Below are positions 12,301-24,934 of a stretch of 64,000 nt of DNA, piece after piece (position 1 is the first letter of the stretch; the number at the start of each line of letters is the position of its first letter). The notes under the pieces were generated by a model. That model ran no database searches. It was given only the letters and a program-made list of their open reading frames with translations, and was not told where the DNA came from. Where the stretch lies: contig JAGGNK010006426.1 of NCBI GenBank assembly GCA_017590115.1, positions 259,221 to 323,220 of the forward strand. The letters run 5' to 3'. Source of the stretch: Montifringilla adamsi (taxonomy: Eukaryota > Chordata > Aves > Passeriformes > Passeridae). The position numbers and the translations under genes were made by a program.

Positions 12301-14480
12301 AGCAAATTAAATGTTCCTGGCACTTTCCTAAGTCTCCCATATCCAGAGAGGGTCACAATATCTCACAATTTTAGTTATTAATTGAAGCTATGGCTCTGAT
12401 ATTTCCTTGCAGATTTCAGTGGTGTATAGCTGGGTTTAATCTGCTTCAAAACTAACCACATCATAAAAAAACCCACACAAACAAACAAACAACTATTTCT
12501 ACTTATAACTAAATGTTAGTGGTTTATTTTAAGCTAGTCGAACTTCTCGTATAGTCAAGGGAAAAAATCCAGTTGCTAAGGCCTGTTTATTTTTAAATTG
12601 AAATGAAAATCAGAACTCTCTGTTTTGGTAAGAATTAGTCTGTTAGAGATTTCTTTATTACATTAACTTCTGCTAGCTGTATGTCCTGATATATCTACTG
12701 CAATAAATCTTTCCTGTATGTATGCCATGTTATTATATTGAAAAGTTCATGGTCAGAAACAGCAAAAAAACATTTAGAGCATTAGGAGCATTAAGAAAAC
12801 ATTTTGAAAAATATATTATATGTTCTGGTTCATAAACATCTCTTGAAATTTCTAAGATCTGAAGTCAATTTTTTTAGGGAAACTTTTATATTTGTAGTGT
12901 TAAAATAATCTTAACTAAATAAATATATATTAATAAAATACTTGGGAGCACTGCCATATATGTTTCTTGTGAAGTGTATGACTTAAATTGCCTTACAGAA
13001 TGGTGAGGATATGACCCAGAAAGTTCCTTCTTCAATACAGTACTTGAGAAAACACTAACTCAGGCAAAACAAAAAACAAAAAAAAAAAAAAAAGAAAACC
13101 CACAACCAAGCCAACCAACCAAACAGACTCTCTCCCCCATCAAATCACTGCAAGAGACAGAAAACTGTGTTAACAAGATACACTTTCAAAAGCATCCTGT
13201 GATTTCTAACTTCTTGTGATTTTTTTGAGAAAAAAACTTGGCATACCATTAACGGAGATTATGCTCATCATCTGTGGGTGCTTTATATTTCCGATATAGT
13301 GCTACTTCCACCTGTGCAAATACCAATAAAGTTAATTTCCAAACTGAAAGGTCATGCCTGATTTGTCATCTGCGTTCTGTAAACTCATGACACATGCTCA
13401 AGGCAAATTTAAGCTTGAAAACAGAATAAAAATAGTGAGGTAGAGAACGGTGAGTTTCTAAAAATACAGAAAAGTTGGATTTCCTAAATCAAAGCATATT
13501 GCTGTTTGTCAGATCCATTCAAGTATCATTTTGCTCTGTTTATTTTTCCAAGTGGAACAGTTTTTTCTTCCTGGTAGGAGGAAATTTCTTCCTTGACATG
13601 AAGCCTTGGTGAGCTCAGGCCAACAAAGAGAATATTTTCTTATTCTTCCAGATTGTCATTTGATAATATTTTTGTCCAAGGATAATCTCTGATACTCTGC
13701 TTTTCTACCACTTCCTTACTGCTAGACTGCCATGTGCCAGAGATGCAATTCCAGTAGTGCTCTAGAGAAGGCATAGTGTTAGGAATATCCTAATCAGTTC
13801 CATAATTTTTCTGTATATGAATGTATTTTTTATTAAATTTATATATGTTTGCATCTAACATATGTATCTGGATATGTATATGTGATATACAATCTCATCA
13901 GGACTCCATGATAAATCATTATCCTTGCAAGATGATTAATTTTTCTCTTACATCTTTGAACAACTCTGGAAGTATGTGTATTGATTTGAATTTAGTTGAT
14001 GACTATGTGGTTAATTGATGAGTTCCATGCAGATGTGGTTTACAATATCTTCAGTCTGCAGAAGGGTTTGTGAGGTGACTACTGGTGTTTATGAGAAATG
14101 CAAGATAATATCCATCTTTTGGAATATTTTTAGGTCTCTCTATGTTGTAGCATGTCTATAAGCAGTGATTATCATTGCTTTGTTTAGATACTTGCAAAAA
14201 AAATTACATGAGGGGAACAGAAGACACAAAAGTATAGTTTGACAGGTGCATACTAATTTAAAAGATTCGATTAAATTAAAAATAAGTCAAAGATTCCTAA
14301 AAATTATCCAAAGTAGGATAAAAAGACTGTAAGAATAGTCATACAATTGCTAGTACTATGGCACACAGAACACAAATGTGTAGGATACTCCAGCATTTGA
14401 CAAATCTGTTCTACTTAAAAAAGATAAAAATGGAAGCATATCCATAACCACGAAGCAAGTGTCCAGAAGCACAATATTAT
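9398..14480. other. AT-rich unique sequence with A- and T-runs
   Basis: No gene or element was recognised. Homopolymer runs occur near 10005-10022 (A), 10838-10860 (T-rich), 11052-11072 (A) and 13077-13095 (A-rich). A T/G tract lies at 11754-11793, and a short CAAA patch near 12476-12492. Confidence 0.45.
11754..11793. repeat. (TTTTG)n-like low-complexity tract
   Basis: T runs of four to six are interrupted by single G residues and a lone C-free stretch. It resembles the tracts at 163-351 and 48216-48294 on the same strand. Confidence 0.8.
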
Positions 14481-14510
14481 TTTAAAAAAATGTAATTTAA
14501 AAAAATGTAA
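14481..14510. repeat. perfect 15-bp tandem duplication
   Basis: TTTAAAAAAATGTAA occurs twice head to tail with no difference, consistent with replication slippage. Confidence 0.9.
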
Positions 14511-14572
14511 TCACTATATTTTGCTATTTTTTTCTTCTGAAGAAGGGATTTTCTGAATACAAGAATTGTCAC

Positions 14573-14660
14573 AAAACCCAATCAAACAAATAAACAAACA
14601 AAACAAAACCCAAACACCCAAACAAACAAAAACCCCCAAAACAAACAAATCTACAAAAAC
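14573..14660. repeat. (CAAA)n-type low-complexity tract
   Basis: CAAA/CAAAA units and CCC-containing variants form an A/C-only stretch, the strand complement in composition of the T/G tracts elsewhere in the window. Its minus-strand reading gives a Phe/Gly/Leu-rich peptide that is not a gene. Confidence 0.8.
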
Positions 14661-15330
14661 CCCTCAGCATTTTGCCTTGTGTTTTCAAATTTATAAAGAT
14701 CACTGAGTGCACAAAGGTAGAGCTAAATATATCAAAATAATTTATCTGAGTCTTCCTAGATTTATTGAATTCAAATTCTTCTTGCAATGCAGTCACCATA
14801 GTCTGAGTTTCAGTCTTATATTTGAAGACTGTTGAATCAGGAAACTCATAATAAGTTTATAATCCATGTCAGGTAACAAGTCTCTGTGGAAAAGAGTACT
14901 TAAAGAGGACAAAGTATATTGTGAAAGTAAGAGATAGTCTGGACTTTACTCATCATTTCACAATATAAATTTGAGCTCTGGCAAAACATAGCAGGTTATT
15001 TAAAATTTTGTGGATACAAAAGTATTAAAAAGGGAAAAAAATATAACAGCTCTTAATGGAAGAATGGGAACAATTAAGTGAGAATTCCCAGATGTTTCAG
15101 ACAAAAAAGTGCTTTGAAAAGAATGTACTGCCTTGTGTTTCATTGCCTAAAGATACACAGAAACCATGTTTATTTGACGAGTTTCTAAATATAATCAGTT
15201 ATATAGTAACAAGTCTTGAAAAACAATCTCCAAAATCTGCAAGAGACAAGGCACCACAGTGCACTAGGAGGACTTCTGAGACAGTCTTGCTTCAATGTAT
15301 TGGCTTTCATATGATTTCTGGTTAATATTT

Positions 15331-15345
15331 GCTGCCCCCTGTAGT
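15331..15345 (-). promoter_or_regulatory. possible CTCF-binding motif, partial match
   Basis: On the minus strand the site reads ACTACAGGGGGCAGC. The core AGGGGGCAGC fits the CTCF consensus CCASYAGRKGGCRSY, and 11 of 15 positions agree; mismatches are confined to the CCAS end. A partial match like this is expected by chance at appreciable frequency in a vertebrate genome. Confidence 0.25.
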
Positions 15346-18300
15346 TTACTCTTACATAATTTCCATACAACCATCTGAGGTGACTGAAAATATAAACCAA
15401 ACTTTTCTACTGATTATCTTTTGGTTATTTCTTATTTCTATCATCCAGTCTGAATTGTTGTTGTGTTGAGAATTGGGATGATTCTCAATTAATTTCTTGT
15501 TCAATTATTATTTGGTAGATTAAAATGAATAGATATTTCATATACATTGGTCCTATTTTATTTTATTATATTTATTTCTGAAATAAATATAATTTCCTTT
15601 AAAGAGGCAAATAATGCAAATATTTAATAAAATGCACTGTGAATAATTACAGTGTGTACACAAACAACCTTATGGTTCCTTAAAGTCTGTTTTTGGAGAA
15701 GATGATGAAAAGTGGTAGTTTCAAGGTTTAACAGGCATCTAAGTTGCTTGCTGAGTTTAAAACAGTCCTGTCACTGACTAATGAGATATCACACTGTGCC
15801 TCAGAATTTAATAACTGGACTTCACAGTTACCAATGTCTTCCTAGTATTGAAGGAAGAGGTATTTAAACAGCCTGGAAAAAGGCTATATGAGAATGGAGG
15901 ACTGCTGTGATATATAAATCAGGAGTTTTAACCCAGTAATGCTAGAACCAGCTCAATTATGATCAACTTCCTAGAGGTTTTCTGACTTTCTGGAGGTGTT
16001 ATGAACCAATTAGACAAGGGATGTATGTACTTATTTTTGGTTTAATTGAAAAGAAGACAATTCTGAATTCTGAAAAACTGGAATTTGAAGAGGTTTGTGG
16101 CACATTGTTCTTGTTGACTGTAGATTACCAGTTACTCTTTAAAGTTACCAGACTCTTTATAAGTAAGGGTCACCAAGACTGACATCCAGATTCAAAAACA
16201 GCCTTTGTTGAGTTCAGACTCAAAATATCCCAACCAGTCAAGAAGAATTTATCTTATTTACAAATAAAAAGTAATGGAGTTAAAAGATAAAGTAGATGTA
16301 AATGTGAAGAAAGGGCCAGAGGTGTCAGTCAGCCAGAAATCAGGACTTAATACCAAATCTTTTTCAGGAAAACCCTGGTACAGTTAGAATCACCTTGAAA
16401 TTGCACTTCATCTTCAGTGAAGATGGTTATGCCATGCTTAAGGCAAAACCAGCAGGTGAGGAATGACCTAAGCAATTGGAAATTGGTCTATGTTTGTAGA
16501 GTTCATCAATCCCAGCTGCTAGGCCTGAACAGTTTCAAGGCAGAGCAATGCATGGGGAGCTTTTTGTTTTAAAGGACGAAGGCACTATTGTAAATATTAG
16601 AATTTGGTTTACATAGGTGTACACTTGTTAACATATGTACCCAAGTTGGAAATTTGTCCTCAGAAAAAAATTTAAGCAAACAAAAGTAGAAAGAAGGAAA
16701 AAGTGACGAAAAGTAAAAAGTGGGAAAATTCCAATATAAGTCTCTGTTTTAAATAGAGAACTTAAATGTTAGCACAAATAGTAGTGCTATTAGTAAAAGA
16801 AACCCCTTCACTTACTGTGTGCACATGCCTGAAAACTCCATTGTTACAGTTTAACATGTCCATGATGTATTAAAATAGGATTGTGAAATCAAGTTTTGGA
16901 TACATACTTGAATAGGCTTACAAAGTTAAAGATATTACTTCTTTTAAATATCAGGATGATTACTGACGTATATCCCTTATGAACAACCAATTTATCAATC
17001 CTTTTACATGAACATCAGGAAAAGGTCATTTTCATAATTTGTTCTTACTTACTGTGTAACAGAGTTTACACAATTTCTCTCACCCAGTCCATCCTCAAAC
17101 CATTGCTGTGTGTTTTGCACTGCAAAAACACACCTTTTGGAAAAGCATCTAATATTTATTTTAAAACCTTCTCTATGGGTAATCCCCAATATTCTTACAG
17201 AAATAATTTTAGTGTATCATTAGCCCTGCTTGTTAAAATGGGCCTGCTATTTCCCAACTAAATTGTTTTATGGCTTTGAGACTGGGATTTTAAAACTGAC
17301 ATTATCAAAAATTTTCACTTACATACATAGAAACTACAGAGAAACCATTTTTAATTCCCCTGTTTAAGCTGCATAGATTCAGCTCTTTGATTCCTGACAG
17401 TAAAACAAGCTTTCCACATTCTTACGGTTTCTCTGCACACTATGTGGAAAATGCTCTGTCTATTTATATTGCACATATGGTACTTCATAATTGGTTTTGT
17501 TTTAATTCTGTGTGTATTATTTCTAACATTCCTCTACTATAATCCATATTCACCTCAAAGTCCTGTGGTGAGTTACAGAAGTCTCAGAGAATCCTAAACC
17601 CAATTTTTATGTTGGAAAGTGTTATCATGTGTAAAATTTGCTTTCTTAATATAATTCCATTCATTTAGAGCTGTTATCATAATGCTTTCCTAGATACAAA
17701 TGCTAGGTGGCCCACTGGAACATGGGCAGTCTATTGTTTAGTAGAGAAAATTAGGGTTTCTACACCTTTTATTTGAAAACTCTCAAGACACGTGAGACTG
17801 ATTATAAGAAACAATATCTATCTGCAGCATTTTGCAAGAGTGGACTTAATTTGGCTTAAATGGGCAAAACAGGAATTTGGATTTAAAGATTTTTTTCTTT
17901 TTTATATGTAATGCTTCCAAGAAGTTTTTTAAAATTAAAGAAAAATAAATGACTTTTTGAAGTTTTTTAAGAGTAGTTCAGGACGTGAGGAACTAATGGG
18001 CAAAAGGCCCATTATCATTATTATTACTACTACTATTATTAAAGGATGTTCATAAATGTATATCCTAAGTGCATTATTATACTTAGGAATCAAGTAGAAC
18101 CTAGAAACGTTTAAAAATATTTTAAAATTATCTAAAACCAAAAACTTTCACCTAAAAGAAGTTTCAATATTCCAAACATATTTTAAGAAATCAGTGCTTA
18201 TTTTTACTAATCAAAACAAAGACCTGTGACTTCCGGAAAAAAGCTTTGTGTCAACATAATAACACTACCAAACTCTCATTAAGATTTATTTCCTCAGTGA

Positions 18301-18681
18301 ATTATAGGTTCCACAGTACTTGAAACAAAGGAATGAGGTGGAACATGACAGCATTAGATAAATATTTTCAGGGGGTTTTTTGTTGTTAAATATTTATCGT
18401 TTCCAACATTAATCTTCAGAGGAAGAGAATATTACAATACAAGAAAAAAACAAGTTAGTAAATAAGTCACTTAAGAAGATTCCTGCCATAGAAATACTGG
18501 GAAACAAATGATGGTGAACTGCTAAGGCCTTATTTATAAAGTGAAGTGTCTGTGTATTTTTTCCAGGAAACAGCAGTCACTGACTTGAAATACTTTTTGC
18601 CTTATATGTTTTAGTCCCTCAGAAAGTGTGTTTTTAGTAAGAGAAAAAGACATATACAGAAAATAAATACTTATCAACAAG

Positions 18682-18710
18682 TACACCTTCAGAAATTACA
18701 CCTTCAGAAA
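18682..18710. repeat. 15-bp tandem duplication
   Basis: TACACCTTCAGAAA is repeated immediately downstream with one-base variation at the junction, giving two head-to-tail copies. Confidence 0.85.
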
Positions 18711-19177
18711 ATTATGAATAATTATTATAAAAACACTCTAACCCCAGTAAATGACAATGTAATGACCTTTTTGTGAGATTCAGTGGTAAACAAATTTCTT
18801 TGACAATATGTGCTACTTTTTCCTCAAGATTCATCTTAAACATAGATCAGCTGTTCTGATATGAATGTTCTGATAAGGTTTGGAAATGGGAGTGACATGA
18901 GCAGTCTTGATTTTCGGTATAGAGCTGAGGTGAAAAGGTAATAAAAAGACACTGAAAGAATTTGACCTTTCCTTTCCTTTTCTCTTAACTATTGGATATA
19001 TAAAAAAATACTAATACATATTTATTAATTATTAACAACATCCACACTAGTAGTAATGTGCTAGAATTAATTTTGTATTTAAGTTTATGGGTATTTTGTA
19101 AAAGTAGCAATTTTTTCATTTTGTCTATAATTATTCACAATGATTTTTAGGTTTCCGTTCCAATTAAGAAGACTAAG

Positions 19178-19201
19178 TAAGAATAGGCTTAAGAATAGGC
19201 T
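19178..19201. repeat. perfect 12-bp tandem duplication
   Basis: TAAGAATAGGCT occurs twice in direct succession. Confidence 0.9.
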
Positions 19202-19493
19202 TTTGATTTTCAGTTCATATTTTTAAACCTAAAAATTAATAAATTTAACACAACATTTCTTCAGTTAAACTTTAAATAGGTAAAAATTGGTTGTATTTGG
19301 AGAATCCTATGTGTGGAAATAATATGGAAAAGGGAAAGTGAGAATTGGAGTACAAGGTAAATTTGGGTACAGGAAATGGAAGGTGTTAGAGCTCTTTAGT
19401 CATATTTCAAGGAAGGTCTCATTAAAATATGTTCACAGATGTTCTGGAGGAAAAAAAATAGCCCACTTATAAATACTTATCCATTCACACTGG

Positions 19494-19523
19494 TCCTTCC
19501 TTCCTTCCTTCCTTCCTTCCTTC
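19494..19523. repeat. (TTCC)n microsatellite
   Basis: About seven uninterrupted TTCC units, a polypyrimidine tract on the plus strand. It is likely length-polymorphic. Confidence 0.95.
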
Positions 19524-19909
19524 TTGTTTTTTTCTTATATAGAAAAATTTTAATTTAGATCATTAGAAAGTGTATCTAGACATTCAAGGATTGAATGTCT
19601 ATATACTCTTACATATATCAAGAAACCCTTCTGCTACTCAAAACCAGAGGTGATAATTTCAAAGTTATGCAAACCTACATTTCCTAATGGCTACATGCCA
19701 TGTTGCATAACAGCTGTCTTCAAACCCTCTCTACCTAAGAACACTCAGAAAAAGCAAGGAAAAATTGTGAGGGTAAATGTGGATAATTACAATATATGAG
19801 GTCCTCTGTAAATACTCTCATTTAGAAGTAAAGGAGTTTTGGAGAGCTATTGTTCAATACTTTTTTCAAGAACTAGTGAAAATATAAAAACAGACGTTCA
19901 ATGTACTTT

Positions 19910-19965
19910 ATCTTAGTGTTTGCACTTTTTTTTTGCACTAAGTGCATCTTAGTGTTTGCACTTTT
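19910..19965. repeat. 20-bp direct repeat flanking a small palindrome
   Basis: ATCTTAGTGTTTGCACTTTT occurs at 19910-19929 and again at 19946-19965. The interval contains the palindrome GCACTAAGTGC at 19935-19945, whose arms also pair with the CTTAGTG/TTGCAC parts of the repeats. Confidence 0.9.
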
Positions 19966-20596
19966 AGCAGACTTGTCTTCATTTCTCTAAGTTTTCCTGG
20001 TAAAAAGACCTTCAGTTACCAGCTCTATATTTTTTTTGTTTAAAATCAGAATAGTTGAAATTTCTTGAAAGATCTACTTCATAAATAAAACCATGTATGA
20101 AATATCTACCCTTCTATGTAAAAACGGTTTTTGGCTGAAGAAAGGTACAAATGTGGACAAAATGCACATCAGGAAGCAGTTAAAAAAGCCCATAATCTGC
20201 TACATGAATGAATTTTATGTTTTTTTAAGAAAGATCTGATTGCTTTGATGGGCTTGATTAATCTTCAGTGATAGCCTTGGTTATCTTCTTCATCTCTTCC
20301 TTTACAGGAACATTTTGACAGCTAACTCTGGGACATTTTAGAGCTTTCTTCCCAGCATACACAGTTTGGACAATTCTCTGCAACAGTGCAGTTAAAGTAT
20401 ACCCTTTAATGTTCATTATTATGTTCATCCGATTTTGTGACACAAAGTAATGCTGTCTATTAGCACATCTTTAAATCTGAGATGCCTAATGGCAAAGAAT
20501 ATTTCATTAAATATTTTAAACACTTCATAATTAAGAGATTTAAAAAGGAAAAAAAAAAACACTACAACACCTAATGCATGCTTATGTTTCCATAAT
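19966..20596. other. AT-rich unique sequence, no gene recognised
   Basis: Nothing recognisable. The 61-codon minus frame at 20258-20443 shows no family motif. Confidence 0.45.
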
Positions 20597-21450
20597 AAAA
20601 TCACAGAATTGTTTAATTTGGAAAAAATAGTTAAGACTGACACTGCCAAATTCCCCACTAAGCATATGTCCCTAAGCATATTGTCAGCACATCTTTGAAA
20701 TATCTCCAGGGAAGGTGACTCCACCACTGCCCTCACCAGCCTGTTCCAATGCTTGTCTTCACTTTCCATAAAGAAACATCTTTTACCACTGTCTCTGTTC
20801 CTCTTACTATTTACTTGGGAGAAGAGTCTGATACCACCTGGCTACAGCCTCCTATCAGGGAGCTGTTGAGAATGGTAAGATCCACACTCAGCCTGCTTTC
20901 CTCCAGCTGAAAAAGTGCAGGTCCCTCATCTGCTCCTTATAGGACTGTAGCCCTCCAGTCCCTTTATCAGCCCACAGCACCACTGCCCTTCTGGACACTG
21001 GACATGCTCCAGCACTTCCATATCTTTCATGCAATGAGGGGCCCAGAACTGAGTGCAGGATTTGAAGTGTGGCTTCACCAGTGTCAAGTACAGGGGGACA
21101 ATCCCTGCCCTGCTCCTGCTGGCCACACTATTGCTGGTGCAGGCCAGGATGCCATTGGCCTTCTTGGCCACCTGGGCACTGCTGGCTCATGTCCAGCTGC
21201 TGTCAGCAGCACCCCCAGGTCCTTTTCCTGTGGGCAGCTTTGCAGCCACTCTGCCCCAGCCTGTGGCACTGCCTGGGGTTGCTGTGACCCAAGGGCAGGA
21301 GCCAGCACTGGCCTTGTTGGACCTCACACCACTGGCCTTGGCCCATGATCCAGCCTGTCCAGATCCCTCTGCAGAGCCTTCCTGCCCTCCAGCAGATCAA
21401 CACTCCCACACAATTTGGTGTTATCTTCAAATTCACTAAGTTTTGAAACT
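20597..21450 (-). mobile_element. CR1 LINE, 3' half fragment
   Basis: The plus strand starts with the inverted tail (AATCACAGAATTGTTTAATT). It then runs through the CR1 3' UTR block near 20707 (GGTGACTCCACCACTGCC) and the ACTGGACATGCTCCAGCAC, GGGGCCCAGAACTGAGTGCA and GGGGTTGCTGTGACCCAAGG blocks near 20997, 21040 and 21277. It ends with CAATTTGGTGTTATCTTCAA, which lies in the C-terminal part of CR1 ORF2 downstream of the RT catalytic motif. The 21000-21450 half is well conserved and GC-rich compared with its flanks, suggesting a younger copy. All 72-128-codon frames here on both strands are readings of this element, broken by stops relative to ORF2. Confidence 0.95.
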
Positions 21451-22682
21451 TTCGTTTTTCTGCTGTCTACTTCTTCAAGATATTTAGATAACCTTAATAG
21501 ATGTCTTAAAATTTTGGATATATTTTAAAGTAATGTATGTTTCTTATTGTTAAAAGGATTGGAATATTACTGTTACTTATCTTAAGAGAAAACCAGTACT
21601 ATCCAAATAGATTTCTCTTTAGCATAGACAGGTAGAATATTAGAAGGTGATGTAACATGAACCAGCTTAGAATGACAATTGCTTCATTAGAAAGCAGGGG
21701 GAAACCAGGAAATTGAAAAACTAATTTACGTTTTATTTTGTTCCTTAAAATTGTGTGTGCCTCTGATCAGTCTTACCAAGTTTAATGCTGTAGCAATGAA
21801 CACATAGTGCCACAGCCACTGCACAATGCTAACTACATATTTTGCTTTATGCCATGGGCCGGGTTTCTCATTTCATACATCATTTGCAACTTGCTGCAGT
21901 AGTTCTGTGAAGTCATTGCCTACCTCACGAACACAAAGTTAGGAAGAAGTATCATCTTTCCCAATACTTGATCAAACTGTGCATTAGACATCACAGCCAG
22001 TTTCCCGTTTCTCTCTACTGAAAGTAAAACACCAGCTATAATTTTACACACTAGAATCATACCAGCAACCTTTTGCATCCTGTTCTTGAGTGTCAATGTT
22101 AAATTGTAAACAAAGGATGTTAAATTGTTTAACAAAGCTTTGTCTGTCAGGTGCTATATGCTGCCACTCCTTATTTTATATGCTTAGAGACATCCAACAG
22201 CATGCAAAAACACATCTGGAGAGGAAACTGGGCTGTAGCCAAATCTGTCAGATTTTTTTTTTTATGTTTCTGAAATGCCATTCAATAAAAATCAGTGTGA
22301 GTTATTTCTACTTTCCCCACTCAGCACCAGCAGTATAATAGCTTAATGATAGCATAAGACTCAGGGCACAGACCTGAGACAGGCAATCATAGCAATATCT
22401 CATTTTCACCCTGGTCTGCATGCAGTGAACCAATATTTCAAGCACTGAAAGTAAAGCTGAGTTAAAATGGGTAAACCTTTAATGCTGGCAAGCACAAAGT
22501 GTTACTAGGCCTCACCTTTGTGTGAAGCAGAATGAACAAGCTTTGATATTGCTAATTTCACTGGACTAAATTCATCTTTATATCCAGCTGACAGTGTAAA
22601 TGAAGTTAGGGAAGGACTGAGCTTGAAAGATACCCTTAAATATAATCAAATATTTACATTTACTCTAGCTTCTTAGAATCAA

Positions 22683-22754
22683 ATATGTAAGTAATATAAT
22701 GTAAACATTAATAATGTAAAGTAATATAATATGTAAATAATATGTAAGTAATTT
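22683..22754. repeat. AT-rich degenerate tandem repeat
   Basis: Units based on ATGTAAGTAATATA / ATGTAAATAAT recur four to five times with indels over about 70 bases. Confidence 0.8.
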
Positions 22755-24265
22755 ATCCTGGAAAGGGGACTTTGCCACCACATCAGTTTTGTGGGTTTTT
22801 AAAATTTTTTTTTTTTTTTTTACTTTTGTGTTTAAATATTGGTCAGTAAATGCCTCAGATAGAACAAGTGTGGTTTTGCCCAACTTAATGAAAAATTCAG
22901 TTTTATGCCAGTTATAGCAATGTATAAAATGCAAGATGCTTAAGCATACTGTTGATTCAATTCCCCTTTGTATTGTCAGGAATACACCGGGCCAAAGCCA
23001 AAATACTCTTTTGAGCACCTCAGTTACTATTTTGTCAGTCTCCATAATCTAGTAAAATGCATCATTAACACGCTAAAGTTGCAAATACATCTGCTATACT
23101 TTGGTCTTCAGTTAGTTTCAGAGAGAAAGTGGAAAAAATGAAATGTGGGTGTCTTGTTTTGATTACTCATTTTGCTTGTTTGTTTTGGTAGATGCTCCCA
23201 AAGAATGAAACCTCTGTTTTTCTTTGAAATATACTTGGCATTTAGCTAGTCTTATTTCTCCAAAGCTTAAGATTTTTTAGACACATGGAATGATGCAGCC
23301 ATCTCCTCATTTTGTTGTGGTTCCCTCAAGTCAACAGACTGCAAAGCAAATGTCTACTTTGTTTTTGGCTTGTCTAGAAAATTGAAACTATGCAAGCCCC
23401 ATGATTCCCTCTTCTTTTCACTGCTGGCATCACTGATTCTGTTTCACTCTTTGTTTTCACCATGATGTAGGTTCTCATTGCTCAGGAGATGAAGGAAGTG
23501 ATGGGTCATTTTAAGCAGCCTTTTCACTCCATGATTAGAGTGCAGCAGTGTATACTGAGCCCCTTAAAGGAAAAACACTCCTCTCTCCTCTCTTTCTATT
23601 CCTGTGTTGGGGAGCAAAGAGCAGGATGAATCAAAGGCAGTGGAGCACAGTAAGAGCAGACACACAAGAGGACCATTATTAAGCACCCTGAAAAGCATAG
23701 TTACTACCATGGGAACACACCAGTATTAGTCAGAAAAAAAAATTAGCTGAGGGGAGATAAATAAAGTAAAATCTCTAAAAAACATGAGATCTCAGAAACA
23801 CCCTTGAATGACCATTCTTCATAACCCTGTAGGCCACATTATATTAAATGATTGTCACTTACGTAACCATTACCTCAGGTTTCGCTGACCTTGACAGCAA
23901 AGCAATAATTACATCTTTGAATGTCACTGAAGAGCTTTTACAGAGTAATGCGACAGGCAGATAGAACATGCAGAAATGTTTCTACTCACTATTCATAGAT
24001 ATATATGGATTGTATAAGCCTATTACAAAAGAAACCTATCTCATGTCAAACTTCATTTTTATGAAGTATTCTGACAATATTGGAGATTCTTACAGTACGC
24101 TGTTACTAGATTTAAGTGTGCAAATATCCTTCATGCATTTCCTACTCAGCTAAGTTTCTCTTATCTTTTCTACTGCATTGAAAGAGCTTGAGCCACAGTG
24201 ACAGCATAAGAGCATTCAGATTTGGCATCACTAAATCTAAAAAAATACTTCATAAGTTCCCTGGT

Positions 24266-24312
24266 ATTACAGAGCTGTTGTTAGACTTATAGTCATTACA
24301 GAGCTGTTGTTA
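24266..24312. repeat. 29-bp tandem duplication
   Basis: ATTACAGAGCTGTTGTTA at 24266-24283 recurs at 24295-24312. The spacer TTATAGTC is also partly repeated after the second copy, so the unit is about 29 bases. Confidence 0.85.
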
Positions 24313-24934
24313 TAGTCAATGTCAAAAGTTGGGTGATTGAAAACAGAGCTTGGCTTGAGGGAGTAGATTTCCAAGATCAGGAAGTTCAGTTCACTCATAT
24401 CTAGATCAGCTAGTCATATCCATAGGTAGTTTCACATTATATGGGATACTATGCTTGAACCAATGTGCTCTGTAATTTGGCTTGCTTATGGCCCACTCTG
24501 CAGTGTGTATATTTGTAATTCAAATAAACAGATGAGGAGATACATTCACATCCCAGGAGACGGTACACACAAAGAAGTATGACCTCCTGTCTTAAGGTTA
24601 GACAGCAGGCTGCACACTGGTATGACGTGCTGGTACCAAAAAATTGAGCAGTGTTTACTTTTTTAAAAGTTGATGCTGTCCAGATGCATATTTTCTATTC
24701 AGAGAAGCATCATCAACTTGAGTTTATTCAAAACCAGAGTTTCTTCTTCCTAAAAACTTCCTAAAAACTTCTGTTCCTAAACAGAAATCCTCTGCTCTTC
24801 ACTGAGGCTAAGGTTCTAAAGAATAATCAAGCACCACCTTTCACAAGCGAAAGGATTTTCTGAACAGTATTCTCTTCCTTTATTTGATTAATTTGTTCAG
24901 CATGTTTTATTCCCGTTAAAGACTCATGGAATTT

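Larger units (their letters stand above)
14661..19493. other. AT-rich unique sequence, no gene recognised
   Basis: No repeat family or exon was identified. Two small tandem duplications are present (18682-18710 and 19178-19201), as is a CTCF-like core at 15331. The 89-codon plus frame at 15056-15325 has a protein-like composition, but no recognisable motif and no convincing acceptor in front of it. Confidence 0.45.
21451..24930. other. AT-rich unique sequence, no gene recognised
   Basis: No gene or element identified. A 126-codon minus frame (22665-23045) crosses a T19 run and an AT microsatellite, shows no family signature and is probably chance. Segment 23100-23700 is slightly richer in mixed sequence but has no motif I can name. 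Confidence 0.45.

Noticed and set aside
21004..21439. Overlapping open frames up to 128 codons on both strands, rich in Ala/Pro/Gly
   Set aside because: They lie wholly inside the GC-rich minus-strand CR1 copy and do not follow the ORF2 frame.
22665..23045. 126-codon minus frame ending in an Ile/Tyr/Leu-rich hydrophobic tail
   Set aside because: The lysine run comes from a T19 tract and the tail from an AT tandem repeat. No family motif or splice support; in AT-rich DNA of this length a handful of 100-codon frames is expected by chance.
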